A stretch of DNA of 64,000 nucleotides from Lachnospiraceae bacterium M18-1 (GTDB taxonomy: Bacteria; Bacillota; Clostridia; Lachnospirales; Lachnospiraceae): assembly GCA_000403295.2 (NCBI GenBank), contig KE159610.1, positions 415,387-479,386 of the forward strand. The letters run 5' to 3'. Position 1 is the first letter of the stretch. Each line of letters starts with the position of its first letter. The notes below the pieces were generated by a model. The model saw nothing but the letters and a program-made list of their open reading frames with translations, was not told the DNA's origin and searched no databases. Shown here one piece after another: positions 8,815-18,786 of the stretch. Both the position numbers and the translations under genes were made by a program.

Positions 8815-10887
8815 CTAATTCGATCCGCTGCTGACTATAAGTCCGACTGTGGAACCTGCGGCAACATCGCCAGTCACTGTCTGTGAAATCACATATCCTT
8901 CGGATAATTTGTTGCTGGTCTGATATTCTACCACAACTCCTGACAATCCTGCGTTGGCAAGCATACTCATAGCCCGGTCTAAAGACCTGCTGCTTACGTC
9001 AGGCACTGTCACCGTATAACCTGCCGGATAATTCGGTGTTCCCGGCCCCGGATCACTCGGTTCTTCCGGCTCCTCCGGCTCTTCCGGTTCTTCTTTTCCT
9101 TTGCTCACGACATAAGTGACGACGGTATTCTTGGGCACCTTCTCTCCTGCTGCAGGACTCTGGCTGATAATCTGGCCTTCTTCAAATTCATCACTAAATT
9201 CTTCGCCTGCTATGCTTCCTGAAAGCTGGGCATCCGCAAGCATTCTGACTGCATCCTCCTTCATTCTTCCCCGAAGAGAGGGCACTGTCACCTTCGTGGT
9301 CCCTTTGCTGACATACAGAATGACTTTCGTCCCTTCCACTACCTCAATCCCGCCTGCGGGCGCCGTAGTGATAACCTTTCCTACCGCTATATTGTCATCT
9401 TCTCTTTGCTCCACATCAACTACAAAGCCGCTGTTCGTCATCATATTTTTTGCAGCTGCCTCGTCCTGTCCGGTAACATCCGGCACTTTTACCTTCTTTG
9501 CTTTTTTGCCCATGCTGACTACGACTTTTATCTCTGTATTGACGTCTACTTTCTCATCCGCTTCCGGGCTCTGGCTGATAATCTCGCCCCTTTCAAATTC
9601 ATCGGACTCTTCTCTCTTTTCTACGCCGTATCCAAGGCCTTCTTTTATAAGCTTATCTTTTGCCTCTTCTTCCGTCATTCCGACCAGATAAGGCACGCTG
9701 ACCTGTTTTGTCTCTTCCTCTTCTTTGATCGGACTGTCCACGGAAAGCTTATCCAGAAATCCTTCTGACTTTACGATCATGAAGATCACCACAGCGGCAA
9801 TAATGATGATAGCCAGCACCACAACTGTCTTCAGAATACTGCTCACAGCAGACCCGCTTCCGTCTCCATTGCCGCGGTTACGGTCATAATCATCATAGTC
9901 CTCATCATCATAATCATCATCGTAGCCGCCGTCATCATAATCATCTTCATAATATTCCTGATGGTAATTATTCCTGTTCTGTACCCTTCTCTGATCTTCA
10001 TCTGACATCATGACTGTCTCATCACCTCCAGGTATATATTCGGGGTTATTTACAAAATCCCCGTCCGGGTCTACCAGGGAACGCTTCAGGTCCATGATCA
10101 GTTCCTGACAGTTTTGATACCGGCGTTCCGCATTCTTTTGTGTACATTTTAAAATGATACATTCCAGGCTGTAGGGGATCTCCGGCACTTCCTTTACAGG
10201 CGAAGGGATCTCCTCCTGCAGATGCTTGATCGCCACGGATACCGTGGAATCTCCGTCAAACGGCACATGACCCGTGATCATCTCATACATTGTGATCCCG
10301 GCAGAATAGATGTCGCTCTTCTCATCCACATTACCGCCCTTGGCATGTTCCGGCGAAGTATAATGTACCGATCCCATCACGTTGGTACTGATAGTCTGTG
10401 TGGAAGTTGTGGCCCGCGCAATACCGAAGTCCGTCACCTTCACCTTGCCGTCCTTGGAAATAATGATGTTCTGGGGTTTGATATCCCGATGGATAATGTG
10501 CTGGTTGTGAGCCGCCTGGATTCCTGTCGCCATCTGAATGGAGATACTGATGGTCTCATTTGCAGAGAGCTGTCCTTTTTTCTCAATATAATCCTTCAGC
10601 GTGATACCTTCCACGAGCTCCATGACCATGTAGTACAGCCCCCGGTCCTGTCCCACATCATATACATTTACCACGTTGGGATGCATCAGTCCCGCAGCCG
10701 CCTGTGCTTCGCTCAGGAACTTCTGGATAAAGATCTCATCCGAGCGGTAATCACTCTTGAGCACCTTTACCGCGACGAAGCGGTTCAGCTTGTGGTCCTT
10801 CCCTTTATAAACATCCGCCATGCCTCCTGAGCCTACCCGCTCAAGAATTTCATAGCGTTTTCCTAAAAATATACCTTCCTTTAACAT
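8815..10887 (-). CDS. pknB: PASTA-domain serine/threonine protein kinase (PrkC/PknB type)
   Basis: This 690-residue membrane kinase senses peptidoglycan fragments or lipid II through outer PASTA domains and phosphorylates cell-wall, translation and metabolic proteins. The kinase domain (about 12-270) has GSGGMADVYK, catalytic VAVK (Lys41), HRDIKPQN (133-140, Asp135) and DFG (153-155). One membrane helix lies at about 351-372. Four PASTA repeats follow (about 396-690), the last separated by a Pro/Glu linker (EEPEEPEEPSDPGPG). The cytosolic juxtamembrane segment at about 311-336 is almost only Asp, Glu, Tyr and Gly. Its start overlaps the stp stop by 7 bases. Confidence 0.97.
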   Translation of the reverse strand: MLKEGIFLGKRYEILERVGSGGMADVYKGKDHKLNRFVAVKVLKSDYRSDEIFIQKFLSEAQAAAGLMHPNVVNVYDVGQDRGLYYMVMELVEGITLKDYIEKKGQLSANETISISIQMATGIQAAHNQHIIHRDIKPQNIIISKDGKVKVTDFGIARATTSTQTISTNVMGSVHYTSPEHAKGGNVDEKSDIYSAGITMYEMITGHVPFDGDSTVSVAIKHLQEEIPSPVKEVPEIPYSLECIILKCTQKNAERRYQNCQELIMDLKRSLVDPDGDFVNNPEYIPGGDETVMMSDEDQRRVQNRNNYHQEYYEDDYDDGGYDDDYDDEDYDDYDRNRGNGDGSGSAVSSILKTVVVLAIIIIAAVVIFMIVKSEGFLDKLSVDSPIKEEEETKQVSVPYLVGMTEEEAKDKLIKEGLGYGVEKREESDEFERGEIISQSPEADEKVDVNTEIKVVVSMGKKAKKVKVPDVTGQDEAAAKNMMTNSGFVVDVEQREDDNIAVGKVITTAPAGGIEVVEGTKVILYVSKGTTKVTVPSLRGRMKEDAVRMLADAQLSGSIAGEEFSDEFEEGQIISQSPAAGEKVPKNTVVTYVVSKGKEEPEEPEEPEEPSDPGPGTPNYPAGYTVTVPDVSSRSLDRAMSMLANAGLSGVVVEYQTSNKLSEGYVISQTVTGDVAAGSTVGLIVSSGSN

Positions 10888-11624
10888 ATAGTCACCTCAT
10901 CCGTAAACGGTTCTGTCAGCACGACTCCGATATTGTCTGTACCACCGTTTTCTTTTGCTGCTGCTACAAGAGATGTTCCTGCTTCCACAATATCCCGCCC
11001 CCCTTGTACAATATGAAAAAGTTCCTCATCCTCCACCATATTGCTGAGTCCGTCCGTACACATCAATATGATGTCACCCTTTTTCAGACGGTGTTCATAA
11101 AAATCAACATCTACCGTATCTTTTGCACCGATCGCGCGGGTAATGATATTTTTATCCGGATGGTGTTTCGCCTCTTCGGGCTTGATCCCGCCGAGACGAA
11201 CCATTTCTTCTACCAGAGAATGATCCTTCGTGAGCTGAGTGATGCCCTGATTGATCAGGTACAGCCGGCTGTCGCCTACATTGGCAAAATACATCATCTG
11301 CCTGACGATCGTTGCCGCCACGACTGTCGTTCCCATTCCCTTCAGATGAGAATCCTGAGAGGCTTTTTTTATGATCTCCTGATTCGCCGTTTTAATAGCT
11401 GATACAAGAGCCTTTTCTACATCCTCTTCGCTGCTTTGCTCCAGTTCTCTCTTCAAGACCTCTACTGTATATTTTGAGGCATAATCTCCTGCCTGATGCC
11501 CTCCCATGCCATCCGCCACCACAAACAGATTCGGAAGAGGCCCCAGCGGATTGTCTGTTGTATAGACATAGTCCTGATTCACTTGTCTTACCATCCCTAC
11601 ATCCGTGATTGAAAATGTCTTCAT
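10881..11624 (-). CDS. stp: PP2C-family serine/threonine phosphatase
   Basis: This 247-residue cytosolic PPM/PP2C enzyme with two-metal chemistry removes phosphates placed by the adjacent PASTA kinase. Motifs are the N-terminal MVRQVNQD, ADGMGGHQAGD (metal), GTTVVAA, VGDSRLYLI, CTDGLSNMV and GGTDNIGVVL. Start and stop overlap both neighbours (ATGA with rlmN, 7 bases with pknB), which implies coupled translation and fixed kinase to phosphatase ratios. Confidence 0.96.
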   Translation of the reverse strand: MKTFSITDVGMVRQVNQDYVYTTDNPLGPLPNLFVVADGMGGHQAGDYASKYTVEVLKRELEQSSEEDVEKALVSAIKTANQEIIKKASQDSHLKGMGTTVVAATIVRQMMYFANVGDSRLYLINQGITQLTKDHSLVEEMVRLGGIKPEEAKHHPDKNIITRAIGAKDTVDVDFYEHRLKKGDIILMCTDGLSNMVEDEELFHIVQGGRDIVEAGTSLVAAAKENGGTDNIGVVLTEPFTDEVTIC

Positions 11625-12673
11625 AGCTCTGCCTCCTCTATCCGTGTCCGTACATAACTTCTTCTGAGCTGGCCGCAGGCACCGTCGATGTCTGCGCCAA
11701 GTTCTCTTCTTAGTGTAACATTTATCCCATATTTTTCAAGTTTATTTTTGAAATTCTGTGCATTTTTCCTGTCAGGCTGTTTCAGATCATACTCTTTTAC
11801 CGCATTTACAGGAATCAGGTTCAAATGGCAATTTCTGGACCCCAGGATCCTGCCCAGCTCCCGGGCGTCCTCCTCCGTGTCATTCACCCCGCGGATCAGG
11901 CTGTATTCAAACGTGATCCTCCGTCCGGTCTCCCGGAAATAATCATCACAGGCTGTAAGCACTTCCTCCAGCTCGTATGCATTTGCCACGGGCATCAAGC
12001 GCTTTCTCTTTTCCTGGGTGGCGCCATGGAGGGACAGAGCCAGTGTGATCTGCAGATTCTCTTTGGCCAGTTCATACATCTTCGGAATGATCCCGCAGGT
12101 GGAGACCGTGACGCTGCGCTGGCTGATGTGCAGCCCCTCTTCCCCTGTCAGGATCCTCAGAAATGTGAGCAGGCTGTCATAATTGTCCAGAGGTTCCCCG
12201 GTTCCCATGACGACCACATGGGATACCCGGTCCCCCATGATCCGCTGAAGCCGGTAGACCTGTCCCAGCATCTCCGAAGGGGACAGGCAGCGAACCAGAC
12301 CGCCGATGCCCGAAGCACAGAATCTGCAGCCCATCCGGCAGCCTACCTGGGAAGAGATGCAGACGGAATTGCCGTAATGGTAACGCATCCATACACTCTC
12401 CACCACGTTGCCGTCGTGGAGGCGGAACAGGAATTTGCAGGTCCCGTCCAGCCGGGATTCCTGCTTTTCCAGCATGACTACGGGGAGAATCTCGTACTGC
12501 TCCTCCAGCCTGGCCCTGAGTTCCTTTGAAAGGTTCGTCATTTCTGAAAAACTCTCGGCCAGCCGGACATGCAGCCATTCGTAAATCTGCTTTGCCCGGA
12601 AGCTGCGCTCTCCCATAGCCTGTATCTCTGCCTGCAATTGTTCATATGTATATGCACAGATATCCTTTTTCAT
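11621..12673 (-). CDS. rlmN: 23S rRNA (adenine2503-C2)/tRNA methyltransferase RlmN
   Basis: This 350-residue radical SAM enzyme methylates C2 of A2503 in 23S rRNA and A37 in some tRNAs. The 4Fe-4S motif is CRMGCRFC (CxxxCxxC). The GTGEPLDNYD SAM-binding segment and the C-terminal methyl-accepting Cys (DIDGACGQL) are present. An N-terminal helical RNA-binding region is also typical. ATG 12673 has an AGGAAAC site just upstream. It overlaps stp by 4 bases. Confidence 0.96.
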   Translation of the reverse strand: MKKDICAYTYEQLQAEIQAMGERSFRAKQIYEWLHVRLAESFSEMTNLSKELRARLEEQYEILPVVMLEKQESRLDGTCKFLFRLHDGNVVESVWMRYHYGNSVCISSQVGCRMGCRFCASGIGGLVRCLSPSEMLGQVYRLQRIMGDRVSHVVVMGTGEPLDNYDSLLTFLRILTGEEGLHISQRSVTVSTCGIIPKMYELAKENLQITLALSLHGATQEKRKRLMPVANAYELEEVLTACDDYFRETGRRITFEYSLIRGVNDTEEDARELGRILGSRNCHLNLIPVNAVKEYDLKQPDRKNAQNFKNKLEKYGINVTLRRELGADIDGACGQLRRSYVRTRIEEAEL

Positions 12674-12717
12674 GTTTCCTGTTTTTCTTCCTTATATTCA
12701 GTCTTACCAATGATCTA

Positions 12718-14127
12718 CTAGTTTTTCTGCATACATGCCAGGAAAAAACCGTCGCTTTTATGAATCCCCGGCAATAACTGGAGGCAGCCTTTTTCCTGTA
12801 CATCGCCCCTCAATTCTTCGCAGAGGTTTTCCCGGATATCACGCATGGAAAATTCCGGGTTCTGCTCCAGGAACCAGTGTACATTATCCAGATTTTCCGC
12901 CGGATTCACAGTACAGGTGCTGTACATTAGAGTTCCGCCGGGCTTTACATAGTCTTTTACCGCCGAGAGGATCTCTCTCTGGAGCATTACAAGGCTTGAT
13001 ATGCTCTCTGCCGATGTTTTGTATTTCAGATCCGTCTTCTTGCCCAGGACGCCCAGCCCGGAACAGGGAAGATCTGCGAGCACGATATCTGCTTTCCCGA
13101 CAGAAGCGGCGTCTGTTTCCCTTGCATCCATCTGTACGGCCCGGATGTTGGCTAGTCCGGATCTGTCAATATTTTCCTGGATCAGCCCTACCTTGTATGC
13201 GGTCAGATCCCGTGCTTCCACCATTCCCGTTCCCCCAAGCAGTTCCGCCATGTGTACGGCCTTGCCTCCGGGTGCCGCACAGACATCAATGACCGTGCTC
13301 CCCGGTATGGGCGCCGCCGCCTCGCAGACCAGCATGGAACTTACATCCTGGACAGAAAACCGGCCTTCTTGAAAGCTTTTGATCCCCCCCAGATAATCCT
13401 GTCCGGAAATATAAAATGCATAGGGAAGATAGGGATGAGGTGTGACGCAGATCCCTTCGGATTTTAGTTCCCTGCAAAGGCTTTCTGCTTCTGCGGGGAT
13501 GCGTTCCGGTTCCGGCTTCTTGCTGCTTCTGATTTTCTGTAGATCTGTACCCGGTTCCTGCAGGATCCGGCTGCGGATCGTCAGAGGTTTCTCCTTCTGA
13601 AAATCCTGCAGCATCCGTTCCACCGTCTGCCTGTCATAGCTTTTCAGCCACAGCTCCAGAATCCAATGTGGCATGGAATACTGAACGGAAAGCCGCTTTG
13701 CAGAATCCCTGGGATACTCCACCCCGTCCAGCCCGGCAGCGGTGCTCCGCAGAACCCCGTTGACAAATCCCCGCAGGCCCGAAAAGCCTTTTTTTACGGC
13801 AAGCTTGACAGCCTCATTGCAGGCAGCAGAATCCGGCACCGTATCCATGTATTTGAACTGATAGACCGCGCTCCGCAGGATATTGCGGATCACGGGCTTC
13901 ATTTTTTTTACTTTTACCTTGGAGAACCGGTCCAAAATATAGTCCAGCTCTATCATATGTTCCAGCGTACCTTCCGTCACCCGGGTGATGAAAGCACGCT
14001 CCTTTTTATCCAGATACTGATATTTATCCAGGACCTCCCGGAGGACTATGTGGCTGTACTGCCCCTTTTCCGTCACCTCCATGAGGATCCCAAGCACCAG
14101 TTCCCGTTCATTTACCGGCTTCGCCAT
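12718..14127 (-). CDS. rsmB: 16S rRNA (cytosine967-C5)-methyltransferase RsmB
   Basis: This 469-residue protein has an N-terminal NusB-like RNA-binding domain (about 1-140) and a C-terminal Rossmann methyltransferase. The SAM motif is DVCAAPGGKA. The two catalytic cysteines are in ADLPCSGLG and STCTVNPAEN. The start has AGGAG upstream. It is placed as usual between the Zn peptidase and rlmN, in a translation-focused part of the operon. Confidence 0.95.
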   Translation of the reverse strand: MAKPVNERELVLGILMEVTEKGQYSHIVLREVLDKYQYLDKKERAFITRVTEGTLEHMIELDYILDRFSKVKVKKMKPVIRNILRSAVYQFKYMDTVPDSAACNEAVKLAVKKGFSGLRGFVNGVLRSTAAGLDGVEYPRDSAKRLSVQYSMPHWILELWLKSYDRQTVERMLQDFQKEKPLTIRSRILQEPGTDLQKIRSSKKPEPERIPAEAESLCRELKSEGICVTPHPYLPYAFYISGQDYLGGIKSFQEGRFSVQDVSSMLVCEAAAPIPGSTVIDVCAAPGGKAVHMAELLGGTGMVEARDLTAYKVGLIQENIDRSGLANIRAVQMDARETDAASVGKADIVLADLPCSGLGVLGKKTDLKYKTSAESISSLVMLQREILSAVKDYVKPGGTLMYSTCTVNPAENLDNVHWFLEQNPEFSMRDIRENLCEELRGDVQEKGCLQLLPGIHKSDGFFLACMQKN

Positions 14128-14248
14128 ATTCTATATATCTCCTATATATTAAAGAATCCTCGCAGCATGATCCGTTTATTTTTGCACGGTCCCCAATGCA
14201 GCATGATGCCTTCGGCGGTATGCTGCCGCCAAAGGGCAGCATTCCTCC

Positions 14249-14956
14249 TCAATCATTCCGCCGTCTGCCTGTGATCAGGAGCAGACGGATCAGCTGCAGG
14301 ATAGCGGACGCCGCGCTTGCCACGTAGGTCAGCGCCGCTGCACCCAGCACGGCCTTTGTTTGCCGGATCTCCTCCGGATACAGCATGCCGGTCGTCTCCA
14401 GCACCTTCACTGCACGGCCGGAAGCATTAAATTCTACCGGCAGCGTCACCAGCTGGAACAGCACGGCTGCGGAAAACAGCAGGATCCCCAGGTTGATAAA
14501 AAGGACTGCCGTATTGCTGCCTATAAACAATCCGATCAGGATCAGCGGCCAAGCCAAAGTGGAACCAAAATTTGCCACCGGGACCAGCGCCCCCCTGAAC
14601 TTCAGCGGTGCGTAACCTGTGGCGTGCTGTACCGCATGGCCGCATTCATGGGCTGCCACGCCGATGGCCGCCACAGATGTCGAACCATAGGTCGAATCGG
14701 AAAGACCGAGTGTCTTATTCCTCGGATCATAATGGTCGGTCAGATTGCCCGGAATATGCCGCACGGTCACATCGTAGATTCCGTTGGCCCGCAGGATCCT
14801 CTCCGCCGCTTCCCTTCCAGTCAGCCCGGAACGGCTCCTGACCGTGGAATACCTTCGGAACACGCTGTTCACGCGTGAGGAAGCCAGGAGACAGATAGCC
14901 ACTCCGATCAGAACCAGTATATAGGTCGAATCATATCCCATGTAAAACATTCCCAT
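14249..14956 (-). CDS. YugP-like zinc metallopeptidase, membrane protein
   Basis: This 235-residue protein matches the neutral zinc metallopeptidase family (PF04298, B. subtilis YugP). The HExxH motif is AAHECGHAVQ. An N-terminal membrane segment and two or three hydrophobic segments in the C-terminal half suggest an integral membrane protease. The physiological substrate of this family is unknown. It sits between fmt and rsmB, its common place in Clostridia. The start has AAAGGG at 8 bases. Confidence 0.9.
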   Translation of the reverse strand: MGMFYMGYDSTYILVLIGVAICLLASSRVNSVFRRYSTVRSRSGLTGREAAERILRANGIYDVTVRHIPGNLTDHYDPRNKTLGLSDSTYGSTSVAAIGVAAHECGHAVQHATGYAPLKFRGALVPVANFGSTLAWPLILIGLFIGSNTAVLFINLGILLFSAAVLFQLVTLPVEFNASGRAVKVLETTGMLYPEEIRQTKAVLGAAALTYVASAASAILQLIRLLLITGRRRND

Positions 14957-15073
14957 TTTTTAATCCCTTTCCATTATTTTAATTGATCTGCGCTGCTCCC
15001 TGCACAGTGATTGTTATATAGCTGTGATCAGTAAATGGATTACCCGACACTGCCGATCGGCAGCCGGACTGAG

Positions 15074-16021
15074 TCAGGTTGTCAGGACCGTCCCCGGCAC
15101 GACCGTATTTCCTCTTAAAAATGCCTGTACATCCATATGCTTTTTACCCGGAAGCTGTACTTCTTTTACCAGCAGCAAGCCGTCCCCGGTCTGCACGGAA
15201 AACGAATCCTTCTCCACCGCAAGGATGGTGCCCGGCGCCGCCTTTTCCATAGTATGCCCGGTTTCCTGGCTTCTCACACCGGCTTTCCAGATCTTCATCA
15301 CTTTTCCATTCCACCGGGTATAGGCGCTGGGCCAGGAATTGAGTCCCCGCACCAGCCGCTCGATCTCGGAGGCAGGCCGGGTCCAGTCAATATTTCCCAT
15401 TTTTTTATCCAGCATTTTCGCATACGGTGTGGTACTTTCGCCCTGCTTCTGAGGATGCAGGGTCCCGGCTTCCAGTTCCTCCAGAGTCCGCACTGCAAGC
15501 CGGGCTCCGGCCTCTGCAAGCTTATCATGAAGGCTCTCCCCGGTCTCCTGCAAAGTGATGGGAACCTCGGTCTTTAAGAGCATATCACCCGTATCCAGCC
15601 CTTCATCCATCTGCATCGTGGTCACGCCTGTGACCTGCTCGCCCCGGAGGATGGCCCACTGGATGGGCGCTGCCCCGCGATACTTCGGCAGCAGGGAGGC
15701 ATGGACATTGATGCAGCCAAAAGGCGTCATATCAAGAATCTCTTTGGGAAGGATCTGGCCGAATGCCACGACCACACAGACATCTGCCTGAAAGCGCTTC
15801 AAGTATTCCACGCATTCCGGATTTCTTACCTTTTGGGGCTGAAACACAGGAATCCCGCGGCTCACAGCCGCTTCCTTCACCGGAGGAAACTGCATCTCCT
15901 TGCCTCTTCCCTTCGGCTTATCCGGCTGGGTCACGGCCAGGCACACCTCATGCCCCGCTTCCGCCAGCGCTTCCAGCGTTCCCACGGAGAAATCCGGCGT
16001 TCCCATAAATATCACTTTCAT
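15074..16021 (-). CDS. fmt: Methionyl-tRNA formyltransferase
   Basis: This 315-residue enzyme formylates initiator Met-tRNA using 10-formyl-THF. It has the N-terminal MKVIFMGTPDFSV, the INVHASLLPKYRGAAPI active-site block (Asn, His) and the downstream Asp in MDEGLDTGDML, followed by a C-terminal OB-like tRNA-binding domain. It abuts def directly, with no gap between the def stop and the fmt start; the two enzymes add and remove the same formyl group. Confidence 0.96.
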   Translation of the reverse strand: MKVIFMGTPDFSVGTLEALAEAGHEVCLAVTQPDKPKGRGKEMQFPPVKEAAVSRGIPVFQPQKVRNPECVEYLKRFQADVCVVVAFGQILPKEILDMTPFGCINVHASLLPKYRGAAPIQWAILRGEQVTGVTTMQMDEGLDTGDMLLKTEVPITLQETGESLHDKLAEAGARLAVRTLEELEAGTLHPQKQGESTTPYAKMLDKKMGNIDWTRPASEIERLVRGLNSWPSAYTRWNGKVMKIWKAGVRSQETGHTMEKAAPGTILAVEKDSFSVQTGDGLLLVKEVQLPGKKHMDVQAFLRGNTVVPGTVLTT

Positions 16022-16495
16022 CTATTCGTCCTCCTCGGATGCGGCATCATGAAGGCCGTCTTCTGTCTGATTTACGTATAATTTTCCTGATAAATGATCG
16101 ATCTCATGACACAATGCCCTGGCTAAGAGTTCTTCGCCTTCGATCTCAATTTCTTCCATGTCCTCGTTGCGGGCCCGTACCTTCACATAGTTGGGCCTGG
16201 TCACGATCCCATATTTTCCCGGGACGCTGATGCACGCTTCCTCTCCTGTCTGAGTACCGGATGTCTCGATCACCTCCGGATTGATCAGTACCAGAGGGCC
16301 GTCCCCGATATCGATCACCACGATCTGCTTTAAAATCCCCACCTGGGGAGCTGCCAGTCCCACGCCTGATTTTTCATACATGGTATCCAGCATGTCGTTG
16401 ATCAATATCCTCGTGCGGATCGTCAGCTTTGGAACCGGCTTGCACGGTTTTGTCAGAATATCATCTCCGATCTCACGAACTTCTCTTATAGCCAT
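16022..16495 (-). CDS. def: Peptide deformylase
   Basis: This 157-residue enzyme removes the formyl group from nascent proteins. All three motifs are present: [19 protein letters not shown] (metal Cys) and CHEIDHLSG (metal His and catalytic Glu). Length and the short C-terminus fit a type 1-like bacterial enzyme. The start has GGAGG upstream. It lies in the order priA-def-fmt, conserved in many bacteria. Confidence 0.96.
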   Translation of the reverse strand: MAIREVREIGDDILTKPCKPVPKLTIRTRILINDMLDTMYEKSGVGLAAPQVGILKQIVVIDIGDGPLVLINPEVIETSGTQTGEEACISVPGKYGIVTRPNYVKVRARNEDMEEIEIEGEELLARALCHEIDHLSGKLYVNQTEDGLHDAASEEDE

Positions 16496-16536
16496 AACTC
16501 TTCATTTCCTCCTAGTTCATATTTATAATCAGCCTG

Positions 16537-18765
16537 TCAAAAAACCTGCATAGGATTGAAATCAAACTGAATCCGCATGGTATTAAATCCTGCATTCACT
16601 TCAATATATTGTTCCAATCGATTTTTCATCGTTACTAGTGTATCATATCTTTTTGTTTTTAGGTAGACTACTTTTCGATATATATCATTAATTTTTCCGA
16701 TTCCCGGGCTGGCCGGACCGATCAGCTCCACCTGCTTTTGTCCCTTCACCCGGAGGGCATACTCTTTCAGATACCTGCATCCTGTTTCCAGGAGCGCTTC
16801 GTCCCTGCAGCTTACCAGCACTGCCAGCAGATTTTCCACAGGGGGATACCCCATCAGTTCCCGGTAACGGATCTCTTCTTCGTAAAATGCTCCGTAATCC
16901 TGAGCCGCCGCCGTCACGATGGCATAATGCTCCGGACTGTAGGTCTGGATCACTGCCTCCCCTTTCTTCTGCCCTCTGCCGGCCCGTCCCGCGGCCTGGG
17001 CCAGAATCTGGAAGGTCCGCTCTCCTGCCCGGTAGTCGTCCGCGTACAGGGACATGTCCGCAGCCAGGATGCCGACCAGGGTCACATTTGGAAAATCATG
17101 TCCTTTCACGATCATCTGGGTGCCCACCAGCACGTCCGCTTCCTCATTGGCAAATGCAGCCAGGATCTTTTCATGCCCGTCCTTTTCCCGGGTGGTATCC
17201 ATATCCATCCGCAGCACCCGCGCCTCCGGGAACTGGGACTTAACGATGTCCTCGATCTGCTGGGTCCCTGCCCGAAATTCCCCGATATGTCTGGAGCCGC
17301 ATTCCGGACAAGTGTCTGGCTTTTCTTCCTCATATCCGCAGTAGTGGCAGACCAGTCTTCCGTTCCGGTGGGAAGATAAAGATACATCACAGTGAGGACA
17401 TTTTGCCACATAACCGCATTCCCGGCAGGATATGAAACCAGCATAGCCCCGGCGGTTCAAAAACAGCATGATCTGTTCCTTTTTTTCCAGGCGGTCCGCC
17501 ATCAATTCCTGAAGGCGGATGCTGAGTATGGAACGGTTCCCGTCCTTTAATTCCTGTCTCAGGTCTACAGTATGTACCCGGGCCAGTTCCTGCTGCCCGG
17601 AACGATTCTTCATTTCCAGCAGCTGATAGATTCCTGCCTTTGCCCGGTACATGGCTTCCAGGGAAGGGGTCGCGGAGCCAAGCACCACACTGGCCTGCTC
17701 CATCTCTGCCCGGGCAATGGCCGTCTCCCGGGCATGGTAGCGGGGCACCTGCTCGCTTTTGTAGGTATTTTCATGCTCCTCGTCGATGACTATAAGCCCC
17801 AGGTCCGGAAACGGAGTGAACAATGCGGAGCGGGGTCCGATCATCACGTCGATGTTCCCTTCCTTTGCCCGCATCATCTGGTCATACCGCTCCCCTGCTG
17901 ACAGCCGGGAATGCATGATGGACACCCGGTCGCCGAAACGGCGGTAAAACCGCATGACGGTCTGGAAGGTCAGCGCGATCTCCGGAATCAGCACAATGGC
18001 CTGCCGCCCTGTCTCTACTGCCCGGCGGATCATCTCGATATAGACCTCCGTCTTGCCGCTGCCGGTGACGCCGTGGATCAGGTAAGTCCCATACACCCCT
18101 TTTTCATAGTCTTCCCAGAACCGGCTGACGGCATACTGCTGCTCCTCCGTAAATGTGACAGGCTTCGGAGCCGCTTCCCTGTGCTTCACCGGATTCCGGT
18201 ATACCCGCTCCGATTCCAGCACGGCCACCCCCTGCTCCTCCAGCGCCCGTACCACGGAAAGGGGAATGTTCAGCTTTTTATTGACCAGCTCATAGTCCAG
18301 CACCGGGTCATCCAAAAGCGCCGCCAAAAGTCTGGCCCTGGCCCTCTGGTTTTTATGCAGGTAGTATTCCAGCTTCTGCCGTCCTTCCTCCCCATCCAGA
18401 AGAAGGCGCAGCTTCTTTTTCACCTTTTCCCTCTCCTGCTGCCGGATCGGCAGGACCATCTTCAATGCCTGGATCATCGTGCCGCCGTAGTGGTCCTTCA
18501 TCCAAGCCGCAAGGGCCACCAGCTTTCCCTCAATGGCAATTCCTTTTTGGGAAATGTCCCGGACCTCCTTGATCTTCGCAGGGTCATAGTCACACTGTTC
18601 TGCAAAGCCGATGACATAGCCTTTGGTCAGCCGGTTTCCTTTTCCAAACGGAACCTCCACCTCGCAGCCTGCCGCAAGGATGCCTTCCAGACGCGGGGGA
18701 ACGGCGTATTGAAATATCTTATCCAGTTTTTCATGAGTGATATCTATGATAATATTTGCGTACAT
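16537..18765 (-). CDS. priA: Primosomal replication restart helicase PriA
   Basis: This 742-residue 3'-5' DNA helicase reloads the replisome at stalled forks. An N-terminal DNA-binding domain is followed by Walker A GVTGSGKTEVY, the DEEH box (VIDEEHENTYK) and two zinc modules (CRECGYVAKCPHC, CHYCGYEEEKPDTCPEC). Helicase motifs GTQMIVKGHDFPNV and QAAGRAGRG also follow. The length is normal. It sits between murE and def. Confidence 0.97.
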   Translation of the reverse strand: MYANIIIDITHEKLDKIFQYAVPPRLEGILAAGCEVEVPFGKGNRLTKGYVIGFAEQCDYDPAKIKEVRDISQKGIAIEGKLVALAAWMKDHYGGTMIQALKMVLPIRQQEREKVKKKLRLLLDGEEGRQKLEYYLHKNQRARARLLAALLDDPVLDYELVNKKLNIPLSVVRALEEQGVAVLESERVYRNPVKHREAAPKPVTFTEEQQYAVSRFWEDYEKGVYGTYLIHGVTGSGKTEVYIEMIRRAVETGRQAIVLIPEIALTFQTVMRFYRRFGDRVSIMHSRLSAGERYDQMMRAKEGNIDVMIGPRSALFTPFPDLGLIVIDEEHENTYKSEQVPRYHARETAIARAEMEQASVVLGSATPSLEAMYRAKAGIYQLLEMKNRSGQQELARVHTVDLRQELKDGNRSILSIRLQELMADRLEKKEQIMLFLNRRGYAGFISCRECGYVAKCPHCDVSLSSHRNGRLVCHYCGYEEEKPDTCPECGSRHIGEFRAGTQQIEDIVKSQFPEARVLRMDMDTTREKDGHEKILAAFANEEADVLVGTQMIVKGHDFPNVTLVGILAADMSLYADDYRAGERTFQILAQAAGRAGRGQKKGEAVIQTYSPEHYAIVTAAAQDYGAFYEEEIRYRELMGYPPVENLLAVLVSCRDEALLETGCRYLKEYALRVKGQKQVELIGPASPGIGKINDIYRKVVYLKTKRYDTLVTMKNRLEQYIEVNAGFNTMRIQFDFNPMQVF

Positions 18766-18786
18766 GAAAATCCTTACGGCCCCTCT

